This document shows positions 1 to 8,880 of a stretch of DNA of 64,000 nt, piece after piece. The translations under genes and the position numbers were made by a program. The notes below the pieces were generated by a model that saw only the letters and a list, made by a program, of their open reading frames with translations, searched no databases and was not told the DNA's origin. Numbering within the stretch: position 1 is the first letter of the stretch; every line of letters starts with the position of its first letter. This DNA comes from Yersinia enterocolitica (GTDB taxonomy: Bacteria; Pseudomonadota; Gammaproteobacteria; Enterobacterales; Enterobacteriaceae): NCBI GenBank assembly GCA_002082245.2, contig NBTC02000002.1:2356001-2420000 (forward strand). The letters are read 5' to 3'.

Positions 1-225
1 CAAGGTGGCAGCCCATACAACGCTGCCGCACGGTTGGCATTCAACAATCACAACATTCAAGTTATCAGTGGGTTATCACTACCACTGGCACTGGAGATTG
101 CCGATAACCAGCACTCGATGGCAGTAAGAGAACTGGCTGATTACTTACTGGAAATCGGCGCGCAGTGTGTGCAGTCATTCCATCACTTACAGAATGTCGA
201 AGAAGAAGAGGCCGACTTTATATGA
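1..225 (+). CDS. sorF: Sorbose-type PTS enzyme IIA, C-terminal part (cut by window start)
   Basis: This is the end of a mannose/sorbose-family PTS EIIA, the cytoplasmic phosphocarrier that passes phosphate from HPr to EIIB. The frame is open from base 1, so the N-terminus and active-site histidine lie outside the window. The first visible residues, QGGSPYNAA, match the conserved GGSPxNAA segment of this family, and the tail is helical and acidic (NVEEEEADFI). Its stop overlaps the ATG of the EIIB gene in ATGA. The gene order EIIA-EIIB-EIIC-EIID-reductase equals sorFBAME of the Klebsiella L-sorbose operon, which is the reason for the name. The TTG at position 34 is internal, not a start. Confidence 0.85.
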   Translation, partial: QGGSPYNAAARLAFNNHNIQVISGLSLPLALEIADNQHSMAVRELADYLLEIGAQCVQSFHHLQNVEEEEADFI

Positions 226-722
226 AAATCAATCTGGCAAGAATTGACGACCGGCTGATTCACGGTCAGGTCACCACGGTATGGGCGAAAGAGGCCAAAG
301 CTGGGCGGATTATTATCTGTAGCGACGAAGTCTATAACGATGATATTCGTAAAACGTTATTAAAACAGGCAGCACCTCCGGGAATAAAAGTAAACGTGGT
401 TAATATAGAAAAAGCCGTCGCGGTTTACCACAATCCTAATTACAGTAATGATACGGTTTTTTATTTATTTACCAATCCGACCGATGTTTTGCGCCTGGTG
501 GATCAAGGCGTGAAGATTGAAGTTATTAATATTGGTGGCATGGCATTTAAACAAGGTAAAAGGCAATTAACTAAAGCAGTATCAGTTGACCAGGAGGATA
601 TTAAAGCCTTTTATGCATTAGCTGAACGTGGCGTACATTTGGATTTACGGGTAGTCACTTCCGACCCTCAGGTAGATGTGATTAAAAAATACGTGAACTG
701 GAGTCTAAATAACGACATTTAA
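222..722 (+). CDS. sorB: L-sorbose-specific PTS enzyme IIB
   Basis: This 166-residue cytoplasmic EIIB of the mannose/fructose/sorbose family accepts phosphate from EIIA and phosphorylates incoming sorbose. It opens with MKINLARIDDRLIHGQV; His14 in DRLIHGQV is the family's phosphorylation site. I start at the ATG at 222, overlapping the EIIA stop, rather than at the upstream in-frame ATG at 165 whose extra residues lie in EIIA coding sequence and do not look like this family. A 139-base gap without a gene separates it from the EIIC gene. Substrate specificity is inferred from the downstream sorE-like reductase. Confidence 0.88.
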   Translation: MKINLARIDDRLIHGQVTTVWAKEAKAGRIIICSDEVYNDDIRKTLLKQAAPPGIKVNVVNIEKAVAVYHNPNYSNDTVFYLFTNPTDVLRLVDQGVKIEVINIGGMAFKQGKRQLTKAVSVDQEDIKAFYALAERGVHLDLRVVTSDPQVDVIKKYVNWSLNNDI

Positions 723-861
723 CACAACCGACAAATAATAACTCAGGTTTTATTAAACATTTAAATCCGCTTACTCAACCTGGGCAATGAAACTATTTAA
801 TGATAATCCATGGCGATAGTGGCCAGGGTTAATAGGAGTATATTGCCGAAAGGGGTCCACC

Positions 862-1659
862 ATGGAAATAAGTTTAGTACAGATAATCTTAATCTTTATT
901 TTCTCATGCATCGCCGGTATGGGCAGTGTGCTGGATGAATTTCAAACTCATCGGCCATTAATCGCCTGTACCATTACTGGCCTGATCCTCGGTGATATGA
1001 CCACCGGCGTGATTCTCGGCGGTACCTTGGAATTGATCGCCCTCGGGTGGATGAACGTCGGTGCGGCGCAATCCCCCGATTCCGCCCTCGCCAGTATTAT
1101 CTCAACCATTCTGGTGATTGTCGGCCATCAAAACATTGCCACCGGGATTGCTATCGCCCTACCCGTGGCGGCAGCCGGTCAGGTGCTGACAGTGTTCGCC
1201 CGTACCATTACCGTGGTTTTCCAGCACGCAGCAGATAGGGCCGCAGAAAAAGCCAACTTTGCCATGATCGACTTAATGCATGTCTCAGCCCTACTGGTTC
1301 AGGCTCTGCGCGTGGCGATACCGGTTTTGATCGTATCCATCTTTGTCAGTGCCGATACCGTCAGTCACATGCTCAGCGCGATTCCAACCGTAGTCACCCA
1401 TGGGTTACAAATCGCGGGCGGATTTATTGTGGTGGTCGGTTATGCCATGGTACTCAACATGATGGGCGTGAAATACCTTATGCCCTTCTTCTTCCTCGGT
1501 TTTATTGTCGGTGGCTACCTTGGTTTCAGCCTGCTCGCCTTCGGTGGCATCGGCCTGATTATTGCCTTGCTATATATCCAGTTAAATCCTCTGTATCAGA
1601 AACCGGCGGCTCCTGCGACGTCAGCCAGCCACGCCAAACTTGATGAATTAGAAGATTAG
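862..1659 (+). CDS. sorA: L-sorbose PTS permease subunit IIC
   Basis: This 265-residue integral inner-membrane protein of the EIIC-Man family forms the sugar channel together with EIID. It is almost wholly hydrophobic with many glycine-rich membrane segments, including GLILGDMTTGVILGGTLELIALGW near residues 40-63 (a hallmark of IIC-Man proteins), and ends in a short polar tail. An AGGGG-like ribosome site precedes the ATG. It lies 11 bases upstream of the EIID gene, so the two are translated from one message. Confidence 0.88.
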   Translation: MEISLVQIILIFIFSCIAGMGSVLDEFQTHRPLIACTITGLILGDMTTGVILGGTLELIALGWMNVGAAQSPDSALASIISTILVIVGHQNIATGIAIALPVAAAGQVLTVFARTITVVFQHAADRAAEKANFAMIDLMHVSALLVQALRVAIPVLIVSIFVSADTVSHMLSAIPTVVTHGLQIAGGFIVVVGYAMVLNMMGVKYLMPFFFLGFIVGGYLGFSLLAFGGIGLIIALLYIQLNPLYQKPAAPATSASHAKLDELED

Positions 1660-1670
1660 GAGACGCTGAA

Positions 1671-2501
1671 ATGAGCACACCTCACAAACAATTAACTCGC
1701 TCTGATCTGTTTAAAATGTTCTTACGCAGTAACTTACAACAAGCCTCTTTTAACTATGAACGTATCCACGGCTTAGGTTTTTGCTATGACATGGTGCCCG
1801 CAATCAAGCGTTTGTACCCACTGAAAGAAGATCAGGTTGCTGCCTTAAAACGTCATTTAGTGTTCTTCAACACCACTCCCGCCGTCTGTGGCCCGGTTAT
1901 CGGGGTGACGGCGGCGATGGAAGAAGCGCGAGCCAATGGGGCCGACATTGATGAAGGGGCAATTAATAGTCTGAAAGTCGGGCTAATGGGGCCATTGGCC
2001 GGAGTCGGTGACCCATTGATCTGGGGAACCTTACGCCCAATCACCGCAGCCTTGGGGGCCTCGCTGGCGCTAAATGGCAATGTACTAGGCCCGATACTGT
2101 TCTTCTTATCCTTCAACTCTGTTCGTCTGGCATTGAAATGGTTCGGCCTGCAATACGGCTTTACCAAGGGGGTCAATATCGTCAAAGACCTTGGCGGCAA
2201 TCTGCTACAAAAGCTGACGGAAGGCGCGTCCATTCTGGGCCTGTTTATCATGGGGGTTTTGGTCACCAAATGGACCAGCATCAATGTGCCACTGGTGATT
2301 TCGAAAACACCGGCACAGGACGGCAGCACGGTAACCATGACGGTGCAAAACATTCTGGATCAGCTCTGTCCCGGCCTGTTGGCACTGGCACTAACCCTGT
2401 TAATGATGCGATTACTCAAACGTAAAATTAACCCTATCTGGCTTATCTTCTCCTTGTTTGGCCTTGGTATTTTAGGCTCATGGCTTGGCATTCTTTCCTG
2501 A
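1671..2501 (+). CDS. sorM: L-sorbose PTS permease subunit IID
   Basis: This 276-residue EIID of the mannose/sorbose family is the partner of the preceding EIIC in the membrane complex. Family features seen are the N-terminal amphipathic part (LTRSDLFKMFLRSNLQQASFN), FNTTPAVCGPVIGVTAAMEE near residues 66-85, GLMGPLAGVGDPLIWGTLRP near 104-123, and a hydrophobic C-terminus. Length is normal for the family. It is followed 70 bases later by the reductase gene of the same operon. Confidence 0.88.
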   Translation: MSTPHKQLTRSDLFKMFLRSNLQQASFNYERIHGLGFCYDMVPAIKRLYPLKEDQVAALKRHLVFFNTTPAVCGPVIGVTAAMEEARANGADIDEGAINSLKVGLMGPLAGVGDPLIWGTLRPITAALGASLALNGNVLGPILFFLSFNSVRLALKWFGLQYGFTKGVNIVKDLGGNLLQKLTEGASILGLFIMGVLVTKWTSINVPLVISKTPAQDGSTVTMTVQNILDQLCPGLLALALTLLMMRLLKRKINPIWLIFSLFGLGILGSWLGILS

Positions 2502-2571
2502 TTTATGCCGGGGAGATTTTTTATTCGATCTGCTGTTTTTTTATATTTAAAAATGATTGAGGTGGTTCCAA

Positions 2572-3822
2572 ATGAAGACCAAAGCATTGCGTTTATATGG
2601 TAAGAATGACCTACGACTGGAAAGCTTCACCTTACCGGAAATAAATGATGATGAAATTCTGGCCACGGTAGTGACCGACAGTATTTGTCTTTCTTCGTGG
2701 AAAGAGGCCAATCTGGGGGCTGAGCATAAAAAGGTGCCGGATAATGTGGCAGAAAATCCGATTATTATCGGCCATGAATTTTGCGGCGATATTTTACAAG
2801 TGGGTAAAAAATGGCAGCATAAATTTAAACCCGGCAGCCGTTATGTGATTCAAGCCAACTTGCAATTACCCGACCGCCCTGACTGCCCAGGCTATTCATT
2901 CCCTTATGTCGGCGGCGAAGCCACCCATGTGGTTATCCCTAATGAGGTGATGGAACAAGACTGTCTGCTGCCTTATGAAGGTGAAAGCTATTTCGAAGGA
3001 TCCTTGGTAGAACCGCTTTCTTGTGTTATCGGCGCATTTAACGCCAATTACCATCTTATTCCCGGCACATACCAGCATAAGATGGGCATAAAACCTGGTG
3101 GGAATGTGCTAATTCTCGGCGGTACTGGTCCGATGGGATTATTGGCCATTGATTACGCGCTGCACGGGCCAGTCAATCCACAATTACTGGTGATAACTGA
3201 CCGTCACCAGCAAAAACTAGATTATGCCGCCCGCCTGTATCCGAGCGAATCATCAACAGCAGTACATTATCTCAATACCAAACAAACAGAGGATCAGTTT
3301 GAACGTTTAATGGCTTTGACTGGCGGAAAAGGCTACGACGATATATTTGTCTTCGTACCCTCCGCAGAATTAGTCACCCTGGCTTCAAGCTTATTGGCAC
3401 CGGACGGCTGCTTTAATTTCTTTGCCGGCCCGCAGGATAAGAATTTTATGGCATCGGTTAATTTCTACGATATCCATTATTCATTTACCCATTATGTCGG
3501 TACCTCTGGCGGTAATACCGATGATATGCGCGAAGCAGTAAAATTAATTGAAGCGAAGAAGGTGAATGCCGGCAAAGTGGTCTCCCATATTCTGGGTTTA
3601 AATGACGCGGCAGAGACCACCTTAAATCTACCGCAGATTATTGGTGGTAAGAAATTGGTCTATACCGGTAAAAATATCCCGCTGACATCATTAAGTGAGT
3701 TGATGAGTCAATCACAAGAGCTGCCGTTATTACAGCAACTCCAGGCTATTTTGCGTAAAACCGACGGTTTGTGGTCGAAAGAAGCGGAAGATTTTGTTTT
3801 GGCGCACGCCCAAGAGATTTAA
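2572..3822 (+). CDS. sorE: L-sorbose-1-phosphate reductase (zinc-type alcohol dehydrogenase family)
   Basis: This cytoplasmic enzyme reduces L-sorbose 1-phosphate, the product of the PTS, to D-glucitol 6-phosphate, which SorD (outside the window) would oxidise to fructose 6-phosphate. The 416-residue protein belongs to the medium-chain zinc dehydrogenase family: GHEFCGDI near residue 70 carries the GHE motif, followed by the nucleotide-binding fold with GGNVLILGGTGPMGLLAIDYA around 180. The ATG at 2572 is chosen because GAGGTGG lies seven bases upstream; an in-frame TTG at 2557 is less likely. It is the last gene of the operon. Confidence 0.85.
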   Translation: MKTKALRLYGKNDLRLESFTLPEINDDEILATVVTDSICLSSWKEANLGAEHKKVPDNVAENPIIIGHEFCGDILQVGKKWQHKFKPGSRYVIQANLQLPDRPDCPGYSFPYVGGEATHVVIPNEVMEQDCLLPYEGESYFEGSLVEPLSCVIGAFNANYHLIPGTYQHKMGIKPGGNVLILGGTGPMGLLAIDYALHGPVNPQLLVITDRHQQKLDYAARLYPSESSTAVHYLNTKQTEDQFERLMALTGGKGYDDIFVFVPSAELVTLASSLLAPDGCFNFFAGPQDKNFMASVNFYDIHYSFTHYVGTSGGNTDDMREAVKLIEAKKVNAGKVVSHILGLNDAAETTLNLPQIIGGKKLVYTGKNIPLTSLSELMSQSQELPLLQQLQAILRKTDGLWSKEAEDFVLAHAQEI

Positions 3823-3833
3823 CCTTTTGACTA

Positions 3834-3860
3834 AGGGCGGCAAATAGCCACTGTCGCCCT
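3834..3860. terminator. Hairpin between convergent sorE and arsR-like genes
   Basis: AGGGCG at 3834-3839 pairs with CGCCCT at 3855-3860 around a 15-base loop, in the 42-base gap between two convergent genes. The position suits a shared terminator, but the stem is short and no T-run follows, so support is weak. Confidence 0.35.
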
Positions 3861-3864
3861 CAAC

Positions 3865-4209
3865 TCACTCCGGCAGATGCTTCGCCGTTGATTCATCGGT
3901 GGTTGCATCATTCTCCACCGCGCTCAACAACACATCCAATAAACCGGGGAAACGGGCATCAATATCATCGCGTCGCAGTGATAGCAAACTCTCGCGCCCG
4001 CAAGGCCGCTGCCAGATAACACCGCTTTCCCGTAATACGCGCCAATGATGGGTCAGGGTGGATTTAGACAACCCTTGCACTAAGGTGCCACATGCATGCT
4101 CCCCACCAGCCGCCAACCTACGTACTACCGCTAACCGCAGCGGATTACCTAAAGCCGTCAGCACATTTTCCAGCCGGATCTGCTCACGCTCAGGGTGATT
4201 TGCAATCAT
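3865..4209 (-). CDS. ArsR/SmtB-family winged-helix transcriptional regulator
   Basis: This 114-residue DNA-binding protein has the ArsR-type fold: ALGNPLRLAVVRRLAAGG (residues 19-36), recognition region LSKSTLTHHWRVLRESGVI (47-65) and a basic wing with RESLLSLRRDD. Two cysteines, Cys40 in EHACG and Cys70 in RPCG, could be sensory, but the classical ELCVCD metal box is absent, so the inducer is unknown. The ATG at 4209 (MIANHPEREQ) is preferred because the family begins close to this point; an in-frame start at 4281 would add 24 unrelated residues. It is divergent from the EF-G paralogue gene, and a perfect inverted repeat lies between them, suggesting that it controls that gene. Confidence 0.8.
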   Translation of the reverse strand: MIANHPEREQIRLENVLTALGNPLRLAVVRRLAAGGEHACGTLVQGLSKSTLTHHWRVLRESGVIWQRPCGRESLLSLRRDDIDARFPGLLDVLLSAVENDATTDESTAKHLPE

Positions 4210-4390
4210 AGTATTCCTATAGATAAGTGACAGGCCAGCACGCCTGGTTTGGCTACCGCTACACAGCTTAGCGCGCCGCAATATAGCCTATACGCCATCT
4301 CGACCCTACAATTAATTCTCATGCCATGCTGAAAGCTACCTCAGCCGTTGTACGCCGCCATTATTGCATATTTTAAGAACAAATAATCAA

Positions 4391-4414
4391 ATTGTACGTG
4401 TATATTCGTACAAT
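4391..4414. promoter_or_regulatory. Inverted repeat, candidate ArsR-type operator before the EF-G paralogue
   Basis: ATTGTACG at 4391-4398 and CGTACAAT at 4407-4414 are perfect complementary arms around an eight-base AT-rich spacer. A TATACT hexamer six bases downstream (4420-4425) could be the -10 of a rightward promoter. The size and symmetry fit operators bound by ArsR-family dimers, and the site lies between the regulator and the EF-G paralogue. Binding is inferred. The rest of the 317-base gap shows no gene. Confidence 0.5.
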
Positions 4415-4526
4415 TGGACTATACTGCTCTCGACCGATTGATCAACCAAGATCATAACTTAACAACTTCCCGGCAGAGCAGCAAACCGCCCGCCCCGAAA
4501 TTGCCATTATCTTTTAAGGACTTAAT

Positions 4527-6635
4527 ATGGCACGTAAAACTCCTATCGAGCGCTATCGCAACATCGGTATCTCCGCCCACATCGACGCCGGTAAAACAAC
4601 CACCACTGAGCGTATTCTGTTCTACACCGGCGTCAGTCATAAGCTGGGTGAAGTACATGATGGTGGCGCGACAACTGACTGGATGGCTCAGGAGCAGGAA
4701 CGTGGCATTACCATTACATCGGCTGCCGTGACCTGCTTCTGGAAAGGTATGGACCGTACCTTACCGGAACACCGTATTAATATTATCGACACCCCCGGGC
4801 ACGTGGATTTCACCATTGAGGTGGAACGCTCCATGCGGGTACTCGACGGTGCAGTCATGGTGTATGACGCGGTAGGTGGCGTACAGCCACAATCAGAAAC
4901 GGTCTGGCGTCAGGCCAACAAATACCGCGTGCCACGATTGGCTTTCGTCAATAAGATGGACCGCCCAGGTGCTGATTTCTTCCGCGTTAGGCAGATGATG
5001 ATTGACCGCCTGAAGGCCAATCCAGTGCCGATTGTGATTCCGATCGGCAGTGAAGAGCACTTTATCGGTGTGGTAGATCTTCGTTTGATGCGGGCCATTA
5101 TCTGGGATGAAGCCTCTCAGGGTATGACATTCAGTTACGCCCCGATCCCGGAAAACTTGCTGGCAACCGCCAATGAGTGGCGCGAAAAGATGGTCGCTGA
5201 AGCGGCTGAAGCCTCTGAGGCGCTAATGACCGAGTATCTGGAGACCGGTGACCTGACGCTGGAAGAGGTCACCCAAGGTTTGCGTATCCGTACCATTGCG
5301 GGCGAAATACAGCCCATGATGTGCGGCAGTGCCTTTAAAAACAAGGGTGTGCAGCGGATGCTGGATGCGGTGGTTGAACTAATGCCGTCACCGGTCGATA
5401 TCCCACCGGTCAGTGGCACTGATGAAGAGGGCAATGAAGTCAGTCGCCGCGCCGATGATAATGAAAAATTCTCGGCACTTGCATTTAAACTGATGACTGA
5501 CCCCTACGTCGGCCAGTTAACATTCGTGCGGGTTTACTCCGGTGTGTTGCGAAAAGGTGATAGCGTTTATAACCCGATTCGCGGCAAGAAAGAGCGTATT
5601 GGCCGTATTGTTCAGATGCATGCCAACAACCGCATTGAAGTCGATGAAATCTGCGCCGGTGATATTGCGGCCTGTGTCGGTTTGAAAGATGTCACCACCG
5701 GCGAGACGTTATGTGACCCGGATGCCGTGATTACCTTGGTACGGATGGAGTTCCCCGAACCAGTGATTTCGCAAGCGATTGAACCGAAGACCAAAGTCGA
5801 TCAGGAGAAAATGGGGATCGCATTGCAACGGTTGGCATCAGAAGATCCGTCGTTCCGTATCCGTACTGACGAGGAATCAGGCCAGACTATTATTTCCGGT
5901 ATGGGCGAGCTACATCTGGAGATAATTGTCGATCGGATGAAACGTGAGTTCGGTGTGGAAGCCAATATCGGTAAACCACAGGTGACCTACCGTGAAACTG
6001 TGCGTAAAACCGTGACTGACGTCGAAGGCAAATTTGTGCGGCAGTCTGGCGGTAAGGGGCAATATGGCCATGTGGTCTTTACCCTCGAACCGCAGGAAGC
6101 GGGCAGCGGCTTTGCGTTTGTTGATGCAACTAAAGGCGGTGTGGTCCCGCGTGAATATATCGGTGCGGTAGAGAAAGGTGTACTCGAAGCCACCAATACC
6201 GGTGTATTGGCCGGTTATCCGGTAGTGGATGTGAAAGTAACACTGACTTTCGGTTCCTATCACGAAGTGGATTCATCGGAACTGGCGTTTAAAATGGCCG
6301 CCATCTTTGGTTTTAAAGAAGCGGTCAAACAGGCGTCACCAGTGATTCTGGAACCGGTGATGAGTGTGGAAGTAGAAACACCGGAAGAGTACGCCGGTAA
6401 CGTGATGGGTGACCTTTCTTCTCGCCGTGGCTTGGTACAAGGCATGGAAGAGATGATTGGCGGCGGGAAGATTATCCGCGCAGAAGTGCCGTTATCCGAA
6501 ATGTTCGGTTACTCCACCGTGCTGCGTTCCATGTCGCAAGGCCGTGCCACCTATACCATGGAGTTCAAGCACTATGCTGAAGCACCACGTAATGTCGCCG
6601 ATACGATTATTGCCGCCCGGGGCAGTAAGGGCTAA
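4527..6635 (+). CDS. Elongation factor G paralogue (second EF-G)
   Basis: This 702-residue translational GTPase has the complete EF-G architecture. G-domain motifs are AHIDAGKTT (17-25), ERGITIT (59-65), DTPGH (88-92), NKMD (142-145) and GSAFKNKG; domain IV carries [12 protein letters not shown]. It is clearly an EF-G, but it diverges from my memory of the housekeeping fusA product of enterobacteria (for example [15 protein letters not shown] with Asp114 where E. coli has Cys, and a shorter domain IV insertion). It also stands alone, not in rpsL-rpsG-fusA-tuf. Length and many motifs resemble the second EF-G (EF-G1B type) of pseudomonads. AAGGA lies six bases before the ATG. Whether it acts in translocation or ribosome recycling, and when it is expressed, cannot be told. 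Confidence 0.85.
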   Translation: MARKTPIERYRNIGISAHIDAGKTTTTERILFYTGVSHKLGEVHDGGATTDWMAQEQERGITITSAAVTCFWKGMDRTLPEHRINIIDTPGHVDFTIEVERSMRVLDGAVMVYDAVGGVQPQSETVWRQANKYRVPRLAFVNKMDRPGADFFRVRQMMIDRLKANPVPIVIPIGSEEHFIGVVDLRLMRAIIWDEASQGMTFSYAPIPENLLATANEWREKMVAEAAEASEALMTEYLETGDLTLEEVTQGLRIRTIAGEIQPMMCGSAFKNKGVQRMLDAVVELMPSPVDIPPVSGTDEEGNEVSRRADDNEKFSALAFKLMTDPYVGQLTFVRVYSGVLRKGDSVYNPIRGKKERIGRIVQMHANNRIEVDEICAGDIAACVGLKDVTTGETLCDPDAVITLVRMEFPEPVISQAIEPKTKVDQEKMGIALQRLASEDPSFRIRTDEESGQTIISGMGELHLEIIVDRMKREFGVEANIGKPQVTYRETVRKTVTDVEGKFVRQSGGKGQYGHVVFTLEPQEAGSGFAFVDATKGGVVPREYIGAVEKGVLEATNTGVLAGYPVVDVKVTLTFGSYHEVDSSELAFKMAAIFGFKEAVKQASPVILEPVMSVEVETPEEYAGNVMGDLSSRRGLVQGMEEMIGGGKIIRAEVPLSEMFGYSTVLRSMSQGRATYTMEFKHYAEAPRNVADTIIAARGSKG

Positions 6636-6660
6636 ACGTTAAACCGCAGTAACATACTCA

Positions 6661-6694
6661 GCCGCCAGTGGAAAATTTTACGCTGGCGGCTTTT
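6661..6694. terminator. Rho-independent terminator after the EF-G paralogue
   Basis: GCCGCCAG (6661-6668) pairs perfectly with CTGGCGGC (6683-6690), followed by TTTT. It sits between the convergent EF-G and KUP genes; the T-run serves the plus-strand gene. Confidence 0.8.
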
Positions 6695-6700
6695 AATTGG

Positions 6701-8593
6701 CTAGATAGCGACCCGCCGGCTAATCTCTACCACCTGATCGCTGGGTAAATGATAGTAATCAGTCACATGAGTGCAATTTCTGACCATAAAAGCAAAGCTG
6801 CTTCGTTGCCATGCCGGTAATCCCCTGCCATCTTCACGGCCCACAATGGTTTCATGGCCTAAATAATAGGTCACATCATCCAGCTCAAACTGACAATCCA
6901 TATCGGCAATACGTTGTAATAATGCCGGTATATGCGGCCGCTCCATAAAACCGTATTGTGCCGTTCCGCGCCAATAATCTGGCGCTTGCTCGGTCATCAC
7001 CAGCCGCTCTGCCGCCTCCGCCCGTGGAACATTCAAAATAGTGATCGTCAGTGATAACACCTTCTGCTGTAGGGCGCGATTACGGGCCACATGCCAGCGC
7101 ATGACTGGGGGAATCTCATTCTGAGTGCGGGTCAAAAACACCGCAGAACCCGATACTCGAGGGATATTTTTATCGCGGATTTTACTAAAGAATTCATCGC
7201 TTCCCACCACTTTCTCGCTGATAGCGAGTGAGGTTGCTTTAACCCCTCGGTGCCATACCAACATCACTGTACAGACCACGGTCGCCAGCAGCAGCGGGAT
7301 ATAACCGCCGTCCAACACTTTGATGAGATTAGCGATTAAAAAGCTGGTATCGATAATCAGAAATCCCCCCGCCACTAACATACTGGTTGGTAAATTCCAA
7401 CGCCATATCTTGCGCATAGCGACAAATAACAAACCAGACGTCATCAACATCGTTAACGACACTGCAATACCGTAAGCTGCGGCCAGGTTTTCAGAGGATT
7501 TAAAGAATACAGCCAGAAATATAGTCACTATCATTAATAGCCAATTGATCGTGCCAATATAAATTTGCCCGTAGCTCTCAGCGGCTGTCTGCTTAATCCG
7601 CAAACGAGGTAGCCACCCTAATTGAATCGCTTGGCGAGTCATGGAAAACGCGCCGGTAATAATCGCCTGACTGGCAATAATGGTCGCGAGTGTCGCCAGA
7701 ATCACCAACGGAAGTTGCATTATCGGCGGGCACAAGCGGAAGAAGATATTATGTGAAATATCAGCACCGGCTAAAATCAGCGCCGACTGACCGGCATAAT
7801 TAAGTAACAGGCTGGGAAAAACCAAACCGAACCACGCCATCCAGATAGGTTTTTTACCAAAATGCCCCATGTCCGCATATAAGGCTTCCGCCCCCGTGAC
7901 ACACAGGAAAATACCGCCTAATACCAGAAAGCTGGCAAAGCCATGGGAAAACAAGAACTTGATGCCATAGTATGGATTAATAGCCAGCAACACTGCTGGG
8001 TGTTGAACTATCCCCCATATTCCCAGCCCCGCAATAGCGAAAAACCACAGTGCCATAATGGGGCCAAAAACTTTGCCTATTTTTGCGGTACCAAAAGGCT
8101 GAAGAGCAAATAACGCAACCAAAATAATAACTGTCACAGGTAAAATATAGGGTTGAGCGTCTGGGAGAACAATTTTCAGACCTTCAAGGGCTGAGAGTAC
8201 AGATATCGCTGGCGTAATGGCACCATCACCGTAAATTAATGCCGCTCCGAGTAAAGCAGAAAAAATAACCCACTTGTTCCCCTTCCCCTTACGTACCAAC
8301 AGCGACATTAAGGCCATAATGCCCCCTTCACCATTGTTATCAATACGCATGGCGAAAACGGCATACTTTACCGAGGTAACCAGAATAAGTGTCCAGATAA
8401 TCAGTGATAACAAACCCATTATCACTGCAGGTGTCGGGTTATTTCCTGACAGCAACAGGACGGTTTTCAGTGTATAGAGAGGGCTGGTACCGATATCGCC
8501 GAAAACCACGCCAAGCGCGCCGCCCGCGAGCATAATTCTACCGGGCGATTTTTGAGCAGCGACACCACCGGCAGCTAACGCCATTCTTTCCAT
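6701..8593 (-). CDS. kup: KUP-family low-affinity potassium uptake protein
   Basis: This 630-residue inner-membrane K+ symporter has about twelve hydrophobic segments in the first 450 residues, then a cytoplasmic C-terminal domain. The family signature GDIGTSPLYTLK lies near residues 32-43, with NNGEGGIMALMSL near 85, YGDGAITPAISVLSA near 120 and GAEALYADMGHFG near 235. Compared with E. coli Kup, as I recall it, the N-terminus is longer and many loops differ, so this may be a second KUP rather than the direct orthologue. The start at 8593 has AGGGA seven bases upstream. It is monocistronic, with terminators on both sides. Confidence 0.85.
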   Translation of the reverse strand: MERMALAAGGVAAQKSPGRIMLAGGALGVVFGDIGTSPLYTLKTVLLLSGNNPTPAVIMGLLSLIIWTLILVTSVKYAVFAMRIDNNGEGGIMALMSLLVRKGKGNKWVIFSALLGAALIYGDGAITPAISVLSALEGLKIVLPDAQPYILPVTVIILVALFALQPFGTAKIGKVFGPIMALWFFAIAGLGIWGIVQHPAVLLAINPYYGIKFLFSHGFASFLVLGGIFLCVTGAEALYADMGHFGKKPIWMAWFGLVFPSLLLNYAGQSALILAGADISHNIFFRLCPPIMQLPLVILATLATIIASQAIITGAFSMTRQAIQLGWLPRLRIKQTAAESYGQIYIGTINWLLMIVTIFLAVFFKSSENLAAAYGIAVSLTMLMTSGLLFVAMRKIWRWNLPTSMLVAGGFLIIDTSFLIANLIKVLDGGYIPLLLATVVCTVMLVWHRGVKATSLAISEKVVGSDEFFSKIRDKNIPRVSGSAVFLTRTQNEIPPVMRWHVARNRALQQKVLSLTITILNVPRAEAAERLVMTEQAPDYWRGTAQYGFMERPHIPALLQRIADMDCQFELDDVTYYLGHETIVGREDGRGLPAWQRSSFAFMVRNCTHVTDYYHLPSDQVVEISRRVAI

Positions 8594-8828
8594 TGCGACA
8601 TCCCTTTACCTTTTCATCCGCCATGGCGCGATGATTTAGTTAAATTCCCCTATCAATAATATAGATATAAAGATGTCGCACCACACATTACCGCAACGCA
8701 ATAACCGACCAAACAGATCCCTGAGAGCTATCATGATCAAATTGCTTTTATGATGTAAGAAGGCGGCAACGATGTTGATCTATCTCCCATCGCTGGCGAC
8801 GCCCAGCCGATAACATAATCCCCCATAT

Positions 8829-8858
8829 AAAAACGGGGTAATCATTTACCCCGTTTTT
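8829..8858. terminator. Bidirectional terminator downstream of dsdA
   Basis: A 13-base A-rich and G-rich arm (8829-8841, AAAAACGGGGTAA) pairs perfectly with TTACCCCGTTTTT (8846-8858) around a four-base loop, with A and T tracts on both sides. On the minus strand it ends the dsdXA transcript. Confidence 0.9.
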
Positions 8859-8880
8859 ATATTGTTATCATCTCATGAAA

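Noticed and set aside
165..221. Extended N-terminus for the EIIB gene
   Set aside because: The extra codons overlap EIIA in another frame, and the family begins at MKINLARID.
2557..2571. TTG start of sorE five codons upstream
   Set aside because: The ATG at 2572 has a better ribosome site, GAGGTGG, seven bases upstream.
8594..8828. Possible small RNA between kup and dsdA
   Set aside because: No promoter-terminator pair for an independent transcript; the only hairpin is the dsdA terminator.
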